DNA of 64,000 nucleotides from Nocardia beijingensis NBRC 16342 (GCF_001612785.1 NZ_BDBC01000008.1:79458-143457), one strand, 5' to 3'; positions 55,627 through 64,000 are shown, counted from the stretch's first letter. A program made the numbers and translations. The notes: a model not told the origin generated them from the sequence alone.

Positions 55627-57888
55627 CTACCCGCGGCTGTCGGCGTACCGGCGCAGCGTGTCGATCTGCGAGGGATCCAGGGAGGGCCGCACCACCTTCT
55701 TGGCCGCCAGCACGTCCGCGGCGGTGACGTCGGCCGCGTGCACGTCACGGCGCATGGCCGCGAGCGCGGCTTCGCGTAACAGCGCCGCGCAGTCGGCGGC
55801 GGAGTAGCCCTCCAGTTGCTCCGCGAGTGTGTCGAGATCGACGTCGGCGGCCAACGGCACCGCGCGGCCCGCGGTGCGCAGGATCTCCCTGCGGGCGTCG
55901 GCGTCCGGCGGCGGCACGAACACCAGCCGTTCCAGCCTCCCCGGACGCAGCAGCGCCGGATCGATCAGCTCCGGCCGGTTGGTCGCGCCCAGCACCACGA
56001 CGTCGCGCAGCGGCTCCACGCCGTCGAGTTCGGTCAGCAGCGCCGCGACCACCCGATCACCGACGCCCGCGTCGGCGCTCTGCCCGCGACGCGGAGCGAG
56101 CGCGTCCACCTCGTCGAGGAAGATCAGCGACGGCGCGGAGTCGCGGGCGCGCTGGAACAGCTCACGCACCGCGCGCTCCGACGAGCCGACCCATCGGTCC
56201 AGCAGTTCGGCTCCCTTGACCGCGTGCACGCTGAGCTGACCGGTGCCGGCCAGCGCACGCACCAGGAACGTCTTTCCGCAGCCGGGTGGGCCGTAGAGCA
56301 GCACACCACGCGGCGGCTCGATGCCGAGCCGGGCGAAGGAATCCGGATGCTTCAGCGGCCACAGCACCGCCTCGGTCAGCGCCTGCTTGGTTTCGGCCAT
56401 GTCGCCGACGTCGTCGAGGCTCAGGCTGCCGATGGCGAGTTCCTCCATGCCCGAGCGTGACAGCGGCCGGATGACCTCGAGCGCGCCGAGCAGGTCGGGC
56501 TGGGTGAGTTGCGGCTCGCCGTGCTCCCTGGCCCGCGAGGCCGCGCGCAGGGCCGCCTCCCGGCACAGCGCCGCCAGATCGGACACCACGAACCCGGGCG
56601 TGCGTTCGGCGATCTGGTCGAGCTTCAACTCGGCGGTCGGCACCCGGCGCAGCAAGTACTCCAGCAGCGCCTTGCGCACGGCGGTGGTGGGCAGCGGCAG
56701 CGCGAGTTCGCGATCGCACAGGTCGGGGGCGCGCAAGCGCTGGTCGATGCCGGCCGGGTGCGACGTGGTCGCCAGGAAGGCCACGGACGGTCCGGCGATC
56801 GCGGCGCGCAGCTGGTCGAGGATGAGCGTGGCGACCGGCTCCGGATCGGCGGGCAGCAGGGCGTCGATGTCGGTGATCAGCAGGATGCCGCCCTTGCCGC
56901 AGCCGATATCGGCCACCGCCTCGGCGACCTCGCGCAGCCGCGCTCCGCTCTCGGCCGCGCCCACGCTGGGGCCGTCGAGCTCCACCACGCGCCGCGATCC
57001 GGCGACCGCGCGGGCCAGCGTGGCTTTGCCGACACCGGCCGGACCCGTGATCAGCACGCCGAGATGTGGTCGTGCGCCCAGCGTGCGCAACAACTCGGGT
57101 TCGTCCAACGCGAGGCTGAGCCACTCCTGGAGTTTCGCGGCCTGGCCGCGCGCGCCCGCCAGTTCCTCGACCGAGATGCTCGGCAGGTCGGCGGCCGAGA
57201 TCCTCGCCAACGCGGCGCCGTTGGTGCCCGCGGCCGTGTCCATGGCGGCGGCTTCCGTGGCGCCCCAGGACGCCGTGCCCACCGGGATCGGGGTCCCCGC
57301 CCCGGCCAGATCGGCGGCGTCCCGCGCGGCGACCGCACCCGCGCCCCAGGACACCGCGGTATTCGGTTGCACGCTCACCGGTCCGCGCGGGTCGGTGCCG
57401 GTGACGGTGAGCAACTCCGTGGTCCAGGCGATGCCGAAAGTGCGCGACAGCGCCTGGGTCGCCGCCGTGGAGCTGATGTCGGGGCCGAGGTCGCGCGGCA
57501 GCAGGGAGACCGCGTCGCCAACGGTGACGACCTTGCCCAGCAGCGCCTGCCGCAGTGTCGCGGCCGGAATCGTGCGGGTGGCGTGCACCGAACCGCTCAC
57601 CGTGATCTGTTTCGCGCCGTAGACGGTCGCGGGGGAGACCACCACCGTCGCATCCTCGCGCAGCCCGGCGTTGGACAGCGTGACGTCGTCGAGCAGGGCC
57701 ACCCCCGCGGGCGTGCCCTGGCGGGCGATGCCGACCACCGCGGCCGTGCGCCGCGAGCCGACCAGCATGATGCCGTCCCATTCCCGCAGCCCGAGCGCGG
57801 TGAGCGCCTCCGGATGCAGCCGGACCACCCCGCGCCGGGCATCGGCGGCCGAAGGATTCAGACGGGCGGTGAGTGCCAGTTCTGCCAC
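55627..57888 (-). CDS. CDC48/VCP-like AAA ATPase (Rv0435c type)
   Basis: A 753-aa ATPase with a ~200-residue N-domain (double-psi-barrel-like: RRGVVRLHPEALTALGLREW) and two AAA modules. In the first, Walker A is GPAGVGKAT, so Ala replaces the Mg-binding Thr/Ser, and Walker B reads LLITDIDALL without the catalytic Glu. The second is intact: GPPGCGKTFL, LIFLDEVDAL, and the arginine fingers in DPALLRPGRLERLVF. So D1 is probably structural and D2 the motor. GTG 57888 starts the conserved N-domain. The role may be protein remodelling. Its M. tuberculosis counterpart lies near the sodC block, which supports a Mrp insertion here. Confidence 0.88.
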   Translation of the reverse strand: MAELALTARLNPSAADARRGVVRLHPEALTALGLREWDGIMLVGSRRTAAVVGIARQGTPAGVALLDDVTLSNAGLREDATVVVSPATVYGAKQITVSGSVHATRTIPAATLRQALLGKVVTVGDAVSLLPRDLGPDISSTAATQALSRTFGIAWTTELLTVTGTDPRGPVSVQPNTAVSWGAGAVAARDAADLAGAGTPIPVGTASWGATEAAAMDTAAGTNGAALARISAADLPSISVEELAGARGQAAKLQEWLSLALDEPELLRTLGARPHLGVLITGPAGVGKATLARAVAGSRRVVELDGPSVGAAESGARLREVAEAVADIGCGKGGILLITDIDALLPADPEPVATLILDQLRAAIAGPSVAFLATTSHPAGIDQRLRAPDLCDRELALPLPTTAVRKALLEYLLRRVPTAELKLDQIAERTPGFVVSDLAALCREAALRAASRAREHGEPQLTQPDLLGALEVIRPLSRSGMEELAIGSLSLDDVGDMAETKQALTEAVLWPLKHPDSFARLGIEPPRGVLLYGPPGCGKTFLVRALAGTGQLSVHAVKGAELLDRWVGSSERAVRELFQRARDSAPSLIFLDEVDALAPRRGQSADAGVGDRVVAALLTELDGVEPLRDVVVLGATNRPELIDPALLRPGRLERLVFVPPPDADARREILRTAGRAVPLAADVDLDTLAEQLEGYSAADCAALLREAALAAMRRDVHAADVTAADVLAAKKVVRPSLDPSQIDTLRRYADSRG

Positions 57889-57944
57889 TGTGCCATTCTG
57901 CCGCGCGGCCCGTGATCGGTCACGACCCGAGAGCGGTCGGGTGG

Positions 57945-58382
57945 CTACTTCTTGACGATTCCGGCGGCGACGGCGACCGAGGTGTCGGCCACGCTCGGCG
58001 CCAGGCACACCAGCTTGGCGGTGCCGAGCGCGACGTTCGGGCTGCCGTCGAACGGGCCGCCCGGGTTCTCGGCGAGGATCTGCTCGATCAGGGTTTTCTC
58101 CGTGTCGGTGTCGAGCTTGCGGAATTCACCGCAGGTGGTGCTCGACGCCGGACCGAGCGCGAGATCGCGTTGCTTCGTCGTGGTGGTGGCGTCCGTTTCC
58201 GCCGGGGCGCTCGGCGTCGCGGTGCCGGGAGCGGTCGTATGGGTGGCCGACGCGGCCGTGGTCGCGCTCTCCGAGCCCTTGCGCAATCCGTTCGCGTCGG
58301 CGGACTCGTCCCCTCCGCCGCAGCCTGCCAGCAGGAAACCCACCGTCCCGGCGATCAGGACGATGGTGGAAGTTCGTTTCAT
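57945..58382 (-). CDS. Lipoprotein of unknown function
   Basis: A 145-aa protein with a type II signal peptide (lipobox LLAGC at residues 17-21), a Thr/Ala/Pro linker, then a ~65-residue domain with two Cys (SSTTCGEFRKLDTD and AKLVCLAPSV), which could pair in a disulfide. The domain resembles other small secreted proteins of Nocardia; function unknown. It lies upstream of the AAA ATPase gene on the same strand. Confidence 0.78.
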   Translation of the reverse strand: MKRTSTIVLIAGTVGFLLAGCGGGDESADANGLRKGSESATTAASATHTTAPGTATPSAPAETDATTTTKQRDLALGPASSTTCGEFRKLDTDTEKTLIEQILAENPGGPFDGSPNVALGTAKLVCLAPSVADTSVAVAAGIVKK

Positions 58383-58454
58383 ACCGTGCTTTCCCGGGTG
58401 GATCGTTGCGCCGGAGGCCCCGGCGTTCGCAGCAGCGTACCGGTTGCGGCGCGG

Positions 58455-58808
58455 TCAGTGGATGTGTGCCTGCCAATCCGCCGGCACCCGTCCGCGCGGG
58501 CCCGGCGTGCCCTGATCGGCGGGATGACTGTGCGGTGGCGCCAATTCCGGTCCGCCGCTGAACATCTCTTCGGTCTCGAAGTTGTAGTACCAGTCCTCGC
58601 CCGGCTCGAAGCTTTGGATGAACGGATGGCCGGTGCTCTTGGCGTGCGCGGTGGCGTGCTGCGCGGGTGAGGTGTCGCAGCAGCCGACGTGCCCGCACTG
58701 GGCGCAGCGGCGCAGATGCACCCACCAGCCCGAGACCTGCTCGCACTCCAGGCAACCCGGCCCGCTCGGCGGTACGGCCGGGTCGATGCCCGCGATTCGC
58801 TCGGTCAT
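58455..58808 (-). CDS. UBP-type zinc finger protein
   Basis: A 117-aa protein whose central ~65 residues are a UBP zinc finger (CLECEQVSGWWVHLRRCAQC, GHVGCCDTSPAQHATAHAKS, TGHPFIQSFEPGEDWYY) with the Cys and His ligands. In eukaryotes the domain binds the C-terminus of ubiquitin; in actinobacteria its partner is unknown. Its ATG overlaps the kinase stop (ATGA), so it is co-expressed with a signal-transduction protein. A protein-binding role in that pathway is inferred. Confidence 0.88.
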   Translation of the reverse strand: MTERIAGIDPAVPPSGPGCLECEQVSGWWVHLRRCAQCGHVGCCDTSPAQHATAHAKSTGHPFIQSFEPGEDWYYNFETEEMFSGGPELAPPHSHPADQGTPGPRGRVPADWQAHIH

Positions 58809-60298
58809 GCCTGTCCCTCCTGGTCGGTCGTGGCGACGGCGTCCGCTTCGGGGCGGCGCAGCGGCAGCCAGACGGTGAACCTGGTGTCGCCGGGTTCGGA
58901 GTCCACCCTGATGTCGCCGTTGTGTTTCTTGACCACGATGCGGAACGAGATGTCCAGCCCCAGTCCGGTGCCCTCACCCATCGGCTTGGTGGTGAAGAAC
59001 GGTTCGAAGATCCGGCCGCGGGCCTCCGGCGGTATACCCGATCCGGTATCGCCGATCTCCACCACAGCGCAATCGTTCTCGTGCCTGGTGCGGATGGTCA
59101 GCGTGCCCTCGCCGTTCATCGCGTACACCGCGTTGTCGATGAGATTGGTCCAGACCTGATTGAGTTCGGCCGCGTAGCACGGCACTTGCGGCAGTGTCCG
59201 GTCGTATTCCTTGACCACGTGCACGCCGTCGCCGATCTTGCGGCTGAGCATCACCAAGGTGCTGTCGAGCAGTTCGTGGATGTCGACCACCTGGAACGGC
59301 GCCCGGTCCATCTGCGAATACTGCTTCGCGGCGCCGACCAGCGCGGAGATGCGCGTCGTCGAGTCGGCGATCTCGTTCATCAGCAGCTCGGTCTCGATGG
59401 TGTAGTTCAGCCAGCGAATGGCGCCTTGGAACACCTGCTCCGGAGCGCCGTCCAGGGTGGCGGCCACCCGCTCCAGCCAGTCGGTGTCGAACCCGGCCTG
59501 TACGAAGTTCGGAGCGAGGTTCCAGCCGTCGGCGATCCCGTGCTCCTCGAGCCATTCGCCGAGCACGTCCTCGCGGTCGGCGGCCTCCAGCGGCGTCAGC
59601 TCCGGCGCCTTCGCGACCTGGGCGGCGGCCTCCTCCTGCAAGCGCACCAACGAGCCCAAGGACGACGGATCGAATTTGCCCTCCGCCATCATGGCCAGCT
59701 TGTGCCGCATGCCCGCGACTCGCTCGCGCAGGCCCGCCGTCGCGCGCACCGCGGCGGCGGCCGGGTTGTTCAGCTCGTGGGTGAGACCCGCCGACAGCGA
59801 ACCGAGCGCGAGCAGCCGTTCCCGCTCACCGATGCGCGCGTTGGTGTTGCGGTTGCCGAAGAACACCCCTTCGAGCAGGTGCACGGCCATCGGGAACCAC
59901 TCGCGCATCATCCTGGCGAAGATGTCGGCGTCCAGCACGAAGAACCGCGACGGCCGCGTCACCTGCATCGTCCCGCTGTAGGTCTGATCGACCTTGTCGC
60001 CGATGTAGGACATCCAGGCGCCCGCGTAGGCGCCGTGATGCTCGGTGCGGACCAGTTCGATCTCCGCGCCGCCGGACTGCTTGGAGAGCACCAGCTCACC
60101 GTCCATCAGGACGTAGAAGCAGGTGGCCGGGTCGCCTTCGCGGAAGACCACCCCCGGCTCTATCGTCTCCACCCGGCCGTCGGCGCACAACCATGCCAAC
60201 TGCTCGTCGTTCAGCTTCTCGAACAGGAACAGGGTGCGCAGCTCGGCGGGATCGCACACCGATCGGCTGCTGCGATCCGCGGTCTGGTTCGAAGTCAT
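58805..60298 (-). CDS. Sensor histidine kinase with cNMP-binding domain
   Basis: A 497-aa soluble kinase. Residues ~20-135 are a cyclic-nucleotide-binding-like domain (IEPGVVFREGDPATCFYVLM, RFFVLDADIFARMM). The H-box follows (LSAGLTHELNNPAAAA). The ATPase end has N-box LNQVWTNLIDNAVYAM, G1 IGDTGSGIPP, F-box FEPFFTTK and G2 GEGTGLGLDIS. The start at 60298 has AGGAGG. No membrane segment, so it senses a cytoplasmic signal. Its partner receiver is the N-terminus of the flavoprotein encoded 14 nt upstream. Confidence 0.9.
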   Translation of the reverse strand: MTSNQTADRSSRSVCDPAELRTLFLFEKLNDEQLAWLCADGRVETIEPGVVFREGDPATCFYVLMDGELVLSKQSGGAEIELVRTEHHGAYAGAWMSYIGDKVDQTYSGTMQVTRPSRFFVLDADIFARMMREWFPMAVHLLEGVFFGNRNTNARIGERERLLALGSLSAGLTHELNNPAAAAVRATAGLRERVAGMRHKLAMMAEGKFDPSSLGSLVRLQEEAAAQVAKAPELTPLEAADREDVLGEWLEEHGIADGWNLAPNFVQAGFDTDWLERVAATLDGAPEQVFQGAIRWLNYTIETELLMNEIADSTTRISALVGAAKQYSQMDRAPFQVVDIHELLDSTLVMLSRKIGDGVHVVKEYDRTLPQVPCYAAELNQVWTNLIDNAVYAMNGEGTLTIRTRHENDCAVVEIGDTGSGIPPEARGRIFEPFFTTKPMGEGTGLGLDISFRIVVKKHNGDIRVDSEPGDTRFTVWLPLRRPEADAVATTDQEGQA

Positions 60299-60312
60299 CT
60301 GCGGCCTCCTGG

Positions 60313-61980
60313 TCAGGCGAGATAGCGGTGCACGAGCATGACGGCCATGGCGCCCTCGCCGACGGCGGAGGCGACGCGCTTGGCCGACTCGGCGTGCACG
60401 TCGCCCGCGACGAACACGCCGGGCACGCTGGTCTCGAGATGATGCGGTGGCCGCGACAGCTCCCAGCCCGCAGGCCGCGCGCCGTCGACCATCAGGTCGG
60501 GACCGGCGAGCACGTAACCGGCGTCGTCGCGGCTGACGACGCCGTCGAGCCAATCGGTCTGCGGCGCGGCCCCGATGAACAGGAACAGCCGCTCCGCGTC
60601 GGCCTTCTCCTCGGCGCCGGTGCGATTGTCGCGCAGCACGATCTGTTGCAGGTGATCGTCACCGTCGGCGGCGATGACCTCGGTGTTGGTGTGCACCTCG
60701 ATGTTCGCGATCTGTCCGATCTGCTGGATGAGGTAATGCGACATGGACTGTTCCAGCGAATCCGCCCGCACCACCAGGTGCACCGTGCGCGCGTTGCGGG
60801 ACAGGAACACCGCGGCCTGGCCCGCGGAATTCGCGCCGCCGACGATGTAGACGTCGTGATCGGCGCACTCGGACGCCTCGGTCATGGCCGATCCGTAGTA
60901 GACGCCGCGCCCGGTGAAGTCGTCGACGCCCGGCGCCGGGTGACGGCGGTAGTCGACGCCGGTCGCGATGATCACGGTGTGCGCGCACAGCCTGCCGCCG
61001 TCGGCGAACCGAACGGTGCGCGCGGAGCCGTTCACCTCCAGCCCCACCACCTCCCGCGTGGTGATCACTTCGGCGCCGAATTTCGCCGCCTGCCGCCGGG
61101 CCCGGTCGGCCAGCTGCGCGCCGGACAAGCCGTCGGGAAAGCCGAGATAGTTCTCGATGCGCGAACTCTGCCCCGCCTGGCCGCCGGTGGCGGTCCGCTC
61201 CACGAGCACCGTGCGCAGCCCCTCGGACGCGCCGTAGACCGCAGCGCCCAGACCGGCGGGACCGCCGCCCACCACGATCAGGTCGTAGAACTCACCCGCC
61301 GGGTCGACGGTCAGGCCGACGTGCTGGGCCAGTTCGCTGTCGGTTGGCTGCACCAGCGCCGCGCCCGCGGAAGTGATCACCACCGGACAGCCGTCCGGGT
61401 CGGCCCCCGCCGCCTCCAGCAGGCGCGCGCCCTCGGGCTCGTCGGCCAGGTACCAGCGGTAGGGCAGCTGGTTGCGGGCCAGGAACTCCCGCACCTGCGA
61501 CGACCGCGGCGACCAGCGATTGCCGACCACCTTGGTCTCGGTGACGGGCCGGTGCTCGCTGCCGCGCCAGGCGTCGAGCAGCCCGTCGAGCACGGGATAG
61601 AGCTTTTCCTCCGGCGGGTCCCACGGTTTGAGCAGGTAATGGTCGAGGTCGACGACGTTGATCGCGTCGATCGCGGCGTTGGTGTCGGCGTAGGCGGTCA
61701 ACAGCACGCGGCGCGCGTAGGGGTGCAGGTCCATCGCCTGCTCCAGGAACTCGATGCCGTCCATGCCGGGCATCCGGTAGTCGGCGATCAACACGGCGAC
61801 CGGCTGCCCGCGCAGCTTCATCTCCCGCAGCGCCTCCAGCGCCTGCGCCCCCGATTCCGCGCGCAGAATCCGGTAATCGGCGCCGTAACGGCGGCGCAGG
61901 TCGCGGACGACCGCACGGGAAACGCCCGGGTCGTCGTCGACGCTCAGGATGGCCGGTTTCGTAGCAGCGGGTGAAGTCAC
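60313..61980 (-). CDS. Receiver domain-TrxR-like flavoprotein fusion
   Basis: A 555-aa fusion. Residues 1-~140 are a response-regulator receiver (ILSVDDDPG, phospho-Asp in LIADYRMPGMDG, Thr in LLTAYAD, Lys in LLKPWDPP). From ~215 there is a thioredoxin-reductase-like FAD/NAD domain (GGGPAGLGAAVYGA, GGANSAGQAAVFL, FVAGDVH). The redox CxxC of thioredoxin reductase is absent (GSAMTEASEC at that place), so it is not a disulfide reductase. Between the domains is a ~70-residue thioredoxin-like segment. GTG 61980 is the start. Together with the kinase and UBP protein it forms a conserved actinobacterial operon. Confidence 0.85.
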   Translation of the reverse strand: MTSPAATKPAILSVDDDPGVSRAVVRDLRRRYGADYRILRAESGAQALEALREMKLRGQPVAVLIADYRMPGMDGIEFLEQAMDLHPYARRVLLTAYADTNAAIDAINVVDLDHYLLKPWDPPEEKLYPVLDGLLDAWRGSEHRPVTETKVVGNRWSPRSSQVREFLARNQLPYRWYLADEPEGARLLEAAGADPDGCPVVITSAGAALVQPTDSELAQHVGLTVDPAGEFYDLIVVGGGPAGLGAAVYGASEGLRTVLVERTATGGQAGQSSRIENYLGFPDGLSGAQLADRARRQAAKFGAEVITTREVVGLEVNGSARTVRFADGGRLCAHTVIIATGVDYRRHPAPGVDDFTGRGVYYGSAMTEASECADHDVYIVGGANSAGQAAVFLSRNARTVHLVVRADSLEQSMSHYLIQQIGQIANIEVHTNTEVIAADGDDHLQQIVLRDNRTGAEEKADAERLFLFIGAAPQTDWLDGVVSRDDAGYVLAGPDLMVDGARPAGWELSRPPHHLETSVPGVFVAGDVHAESAKRVASAVGEGAMAVMLVHRYLA

Positions 61981-62033
61981 CTGACGAGTATGGAGCTTCG
62001 CGGCGCGGTCTGTCGTGGGCGTTCGCCCAGGGC

Positions 62034-62234
62034 TCAGAGCCGATGGTGCAGGACGAGATCGAGTTCACGGGGAGTCAGCAGCCGCTCCAGGCGTTCCTCC
62101 TGCGCGGCCCCGCGAACGCTCCGTGGCGGAAATACCGACGCGCCGTGCGCTTTTCGCCCGTCCTCTGGCTCGATGACTGGCAGCAGCGGAACCGGGTCCG
62201 CCGGTCGACGGTGGAGCAGGGAGCGCAGTTTCAC
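62034..62234 (-). CDS. Possible small hypothetical protein
   Basis: A 66-aa frame (KLRSLLHRRPADPVPLLPVI, then RLERLLTPRELDLVLHHRL) starting at GTG 62234 with AGGTGA about 9 nt upstream. The basic, Leu/Arg-rich composition is compatible with a small cytosolic protein. It lies just upstream of the flavoprotein on the same strand. The remaining intergenic DNA to 62441 holds no gene I can support. Confidence 0.4.
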   Translation of the reverse strand: MKLRSLLHRRPADPVPLLPVIEPEDGRKAHGASVFPPRSVRGAAQEERLERLLTPRELDLVLHHRL

Positions 62235-62441
62235 GGCCGATCACCTCACGTTGGTACGCCGAAATGTTGGAGGCGGTGTCTGTGCTTCATGTATCCGTTA
62301 TTGTGCGCCGATCATTACACCGGGGGGTGCGCGAGTGGCGAAAACGTGACGCAACTGTCGGGCGCTTAAAATGTCGGCGACTCGTCCCACCGCGTGCGGA
62401 CGGACGCTCGTCGGTCCGTCGCTGATATCCCGGAGGCAGCG

Positions 62442-62897
62442 TTGCCGAAGAACCTCGAAGCCAGCATCGACATCTCCGCGCCCCCGGAGCGCGTGTGGGC
62501 GGTGGTCTCCGACCTGAAGCGGATGCCGGAGTTCAGCCCGCAGTGCGTGCGCATGGTGGCGCTCGGCTCGCTGAAGGCGGGCACCTGGACGATCAACTTC
62601 AATCGCGAAGGCAAGAAGTTCTGGCCGACCACCGCCCGCATCGTGCGGGTCGAGCCGAATCAGGCGTTCGCCTTCCGGGTCAACGAGAACCGGACGGTGT
62701 GGAGCTACACCCTCGAGCCGACCGAGTCCGGCACGCGGTTGATCGAGCGGAGGGACGTGCCCAACGGCACCACCTGGCTTTCCCGCAGGGCGATCGACGC
62801 CGCGCTCGGCGGCGAGGCCCCGTTCGAGGAACTGCTGGTGCGCGGCATGAACGAGACGCTCGGCAAGATCAAGACGGCGGTCGAAGCAGGCGCCTGA
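62442..62897 (+). CDS. SRPBCC/polyketide-cyclase-like protein
   Basis: A 151-aa START-fold protein (LEASIDISAPPERVWAVVSD, then RMPEFSPQCVRM, TIVRVEPNQAFAFRVNENRT-like core). TTG 62442 is the start because GGAGG lies 5 nt upstream (62432-62436), whereas the ATG-frame extension has none. Such proteins bind lipids or aromatic ligands; no reaction is indicated. It converges on fabH with a strong hairpin between. Confidence 0.8.
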   Translation: MPKNLEASIDISAPPERVWAVVSDLKRMPEFSPQCVRMVALGSLKAGTWTINFNREGKKFWPTTARIVRVEPNQAFAFRVNENRTVWSYTLEPTESGTRLIERRDVPNGTTWLSRRAIDAALGGEAPFEELLVRGMNETLGKIKTAVEAGA

Positions 62898-62904
62898 GCG
62901 CGGG

Positions 62905-62948
62905 TCGCCGCCGCCGGTCCACGAGAGGTCGTGGCCCGGCAGCGGCGA
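62905..62948. terminator. Bidirectional hairpin terminator between SRPBCC gene and fabH
   Basis: TCGCCGC, GCCGG and CCACGA (62905-62924) pair with TCGTGG, CCGGC and GCGGCGA (62929-62948), with single mismatches between the blocks and a 4-nt loop. The stem lies between two convergent genes and can end both transcripts. Confidence 0.65.
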
Positions 62949-62952
62949 GCGG

Positions 62953-63981
62953 TCACTTCCAGTTCGGCAGGTTCACGACCTGGGCCGCGTAGGACAGGCC
63001 CGCGCCGAACGCGATGAGCAGCGCCGTGTCGCCCGGCTTGGACTCGCCCTTGCGCAGCAGCGCCTCCATGGCCAGCGGGATCGATGCGGCCGAGGTGTTG
63101 CCCGCCTCCTCGATGTCGTTGGCGAGCGCGCAGTGCTCCGGCAGCTTCAGCACCCTGGCCATGATCTCGATGATCCGGCCGTTGGCCTGGTGCGGGATCA
63201 TCGCGTCCAGGTCCTCGGGGGACAGTCCGGCGCGGTCGATCGCGTCGCGGCACACCTTCTCCAGCGAGTGCGCGGCCCAGCGGAACACCGCGGTGCCCTC
63301 CATCGCCAGATAGGGCCGCACCGCGTCCAAGCCCTTCTCGTCGATCTCGTGGAAGAACTCCATCCAGTCCTTGTCCTGCCGGATGGCGTGGTGCTGGGTG
63401 CCGTCGGAGCCCCACACGGTGGGGCCGATGCCCGGCTCGTCGGAGGGACCGACGATCACCGCGCCCGCGCCGTCGGCGAAGAGGAAGGCGGTGGAACGGT
63501 CCTTCGGGTTGACCGTGTTCGTCAGTTTCTCCACGCCGATCACGAGCACGTGGGCGGCGGTGCCTGCCCGGACCAGATCCGACGCCAGCGCGATCGAGTG
63601 GCAGAAGCCCGCGCAACCGGCGGAGACGTCGAAGGCGGCCGCGCCGTTCATGCCGAGTTCGGTGGCGATGCGCGGGGCCGCGGCCGGGGTCAGCAACAGG
63701 TGGGTGGATGTAGCAACTATCACGCAATCGACTTGGTCGACCGCGATGCCGGAGGATTCCAGCGCGCCGCGCGCGGCGGCGACGCTCATGCTCTGGATCG
63801 TCTCGGATTCGTCGGCGAACCGCCGGGTCCTGATGCCCGACCTGGTCCTGATCCACTCGTCGCTGGAGTTGATCGGACCGGCCACCTCGTCGTTGGTGAC
63901 CACGCGAGCAGGGCGGTAAACGCCGAGCCCGAGGATCGCCGTGTGCTCAGCGCCGGTGGTCTGGGCGATTCGAGCAGCCAT
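62953..63981 (-). CDS. fabH: Beta-ketoacyl-ACP synthase III
   Basis: A 342-aa condensing enzyme starting fatty-acid elongation; in mycolate producers it joins FAS-I acyl-CoA to malonyl-ACP of FAS-II. The triad is Cys in FDVSAGCAGFCHS, His in MIPHQANGRIIEIM and Asn in EEAGNTSAASIPLA. It begins TAILGLGVYRPARVVTNDE, the typical KAS III start. AGGAGACG precedes the ATG. Length agrees with mycobacterial FabH. No other fatty-acid gene is adjacent in the window. Confidence 0.93.
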   Translation of the reverse strand: MAARIAQTTGAEHTAILGLGVYRPARVVTNDEVAGPINSSDEWIRTRSGIRTRRFADESETIQSMSVAAARGALESSGIAVDQVDCVIVATSTHLLLTPAAAPRIATELGMNGAAAFDVSAGCAGFCHSIALASDLVRAGTAAHVLVIGVEKLTNTVNPKDRSTAFLFADGAGAVIVGPSDEPGIGPTVWGSDGTQHHAIRQDKDWMEFFHEIDEKGLDAVRPYLAMEGTAVFRWAAHSLEKVCRDAIDRAGLSPEDLDAMIPHQANGRIIEIMARVLKLPEHCALANDIEEAGNTSAASIPLAMEALLRKGESKPGDTALLIAFGAGLSYAAQVVNLPNWK

Positions 63982-64000
63982 CTGCGTCTCCTATGTACCT

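Noticed and set aside
62394..62441. N-terminal extension of the SRPBCC gene starting at 62394
   Set aside because: The TTG at 62442 has a proper GGAGG at 5 nt and begins the conserved fold; the extension covers that RBS.

Overview
The window is high-GC DNA from a mycolic-acid-type actinomycete, most likely Nocardia or a close relative. The evidence is the gene content (KasA/KasB-like ketosynthase, FabH, GT87 mannosyltransferase, polyprenyl-phosphate sugar machinery) and two blocks whose gene order matches Mycobacterium tuberculosis from memory: Rv0976c-Rv0971c (positions 3479-11961) and Rv0427c-Rv0433 plus Rv0435c (40840-46432 and 55627-57888). thiD and thiC, neighbours in M. tuberculosis (Rv0422c/Rv0423c), are about 14.5 kb apart here. 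No rRNA, tRNA, CRISPR array, insertion sequence or prophage was seen.

Layout. 1-3360: an ABC exporter pair, a class III nucleotide cyclase and a small membrane protein. 3479-12581: a six-gene acyl-CoA catabolic operon (AtuA-like protein, two acyl-CoA dehydrogenases, both subunits of a biotin-dependent carboxylase, enoyl-CoA hydratase) followed by a TetR gene. 12552-19673: envelope glycosylation, with a GT87 mannosyltransferase, a GT39/YkcB-like transferase translationally coupled to a GT2-GtrA fusion, and a TetR gene. 19812-20657: thiD. 20747-35122: a mixed accessory stretch with a CobW metallochaperone behind a Zur-like box, an epoxide hydrolase/TetR pair with a striking operator, an IMPase/DUF5919 pair, an XRE-TPR regulator, a lone ketosynthase with its TetR, MarR and VOC genes, a possible nuclease/partner pair and a WD40 remnant. 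35221-36978: thiC with a TPP riboswitch and a textbook terminator. 37708-40843: homogentisate catabolism (hmgA, fahA, TetR). 40840-46432: the conserved xthA-GNAT-def / DUF3263-LytR_C-sodC-ligase block. 46509-54083: a PAP2-type membrane protein, a 62-bp tandem repeat and a complete Mrp antiporter operon. 54194-58382: a polytopic membrane protein, a CDC48-like AAA ATPase and a lipoprotein. 58455-61980: a three-gene signalling operon (UBP zinc finger, cNMP-binding histidine kinase, receiver-flavoprotein fusion). 62442-63981: an SRPBCC protein and FabH.

How the genes work together. The catabolic operon can oxidise, carboxylate and hydrate a branched acyl-CoA, as in leucine or acyclic terpenoid breakdown. 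The GT2-GtrA/GT39 pair looks like a self-contained route that loads a sugar on polyprenyl phosphate, flips it and transfers it outside the membrane. Mrp subunits A(B)-C-D-E-F-G overlap by 4 nt at every junction. Tight ATGA/GTGA coupling recurs across the window. The strongest leads for new biology are the 33.1-34.7 kb pair (REase-like core with a long charged tail plus an acidic partner) and the 58.5-62 kb signalling operon.
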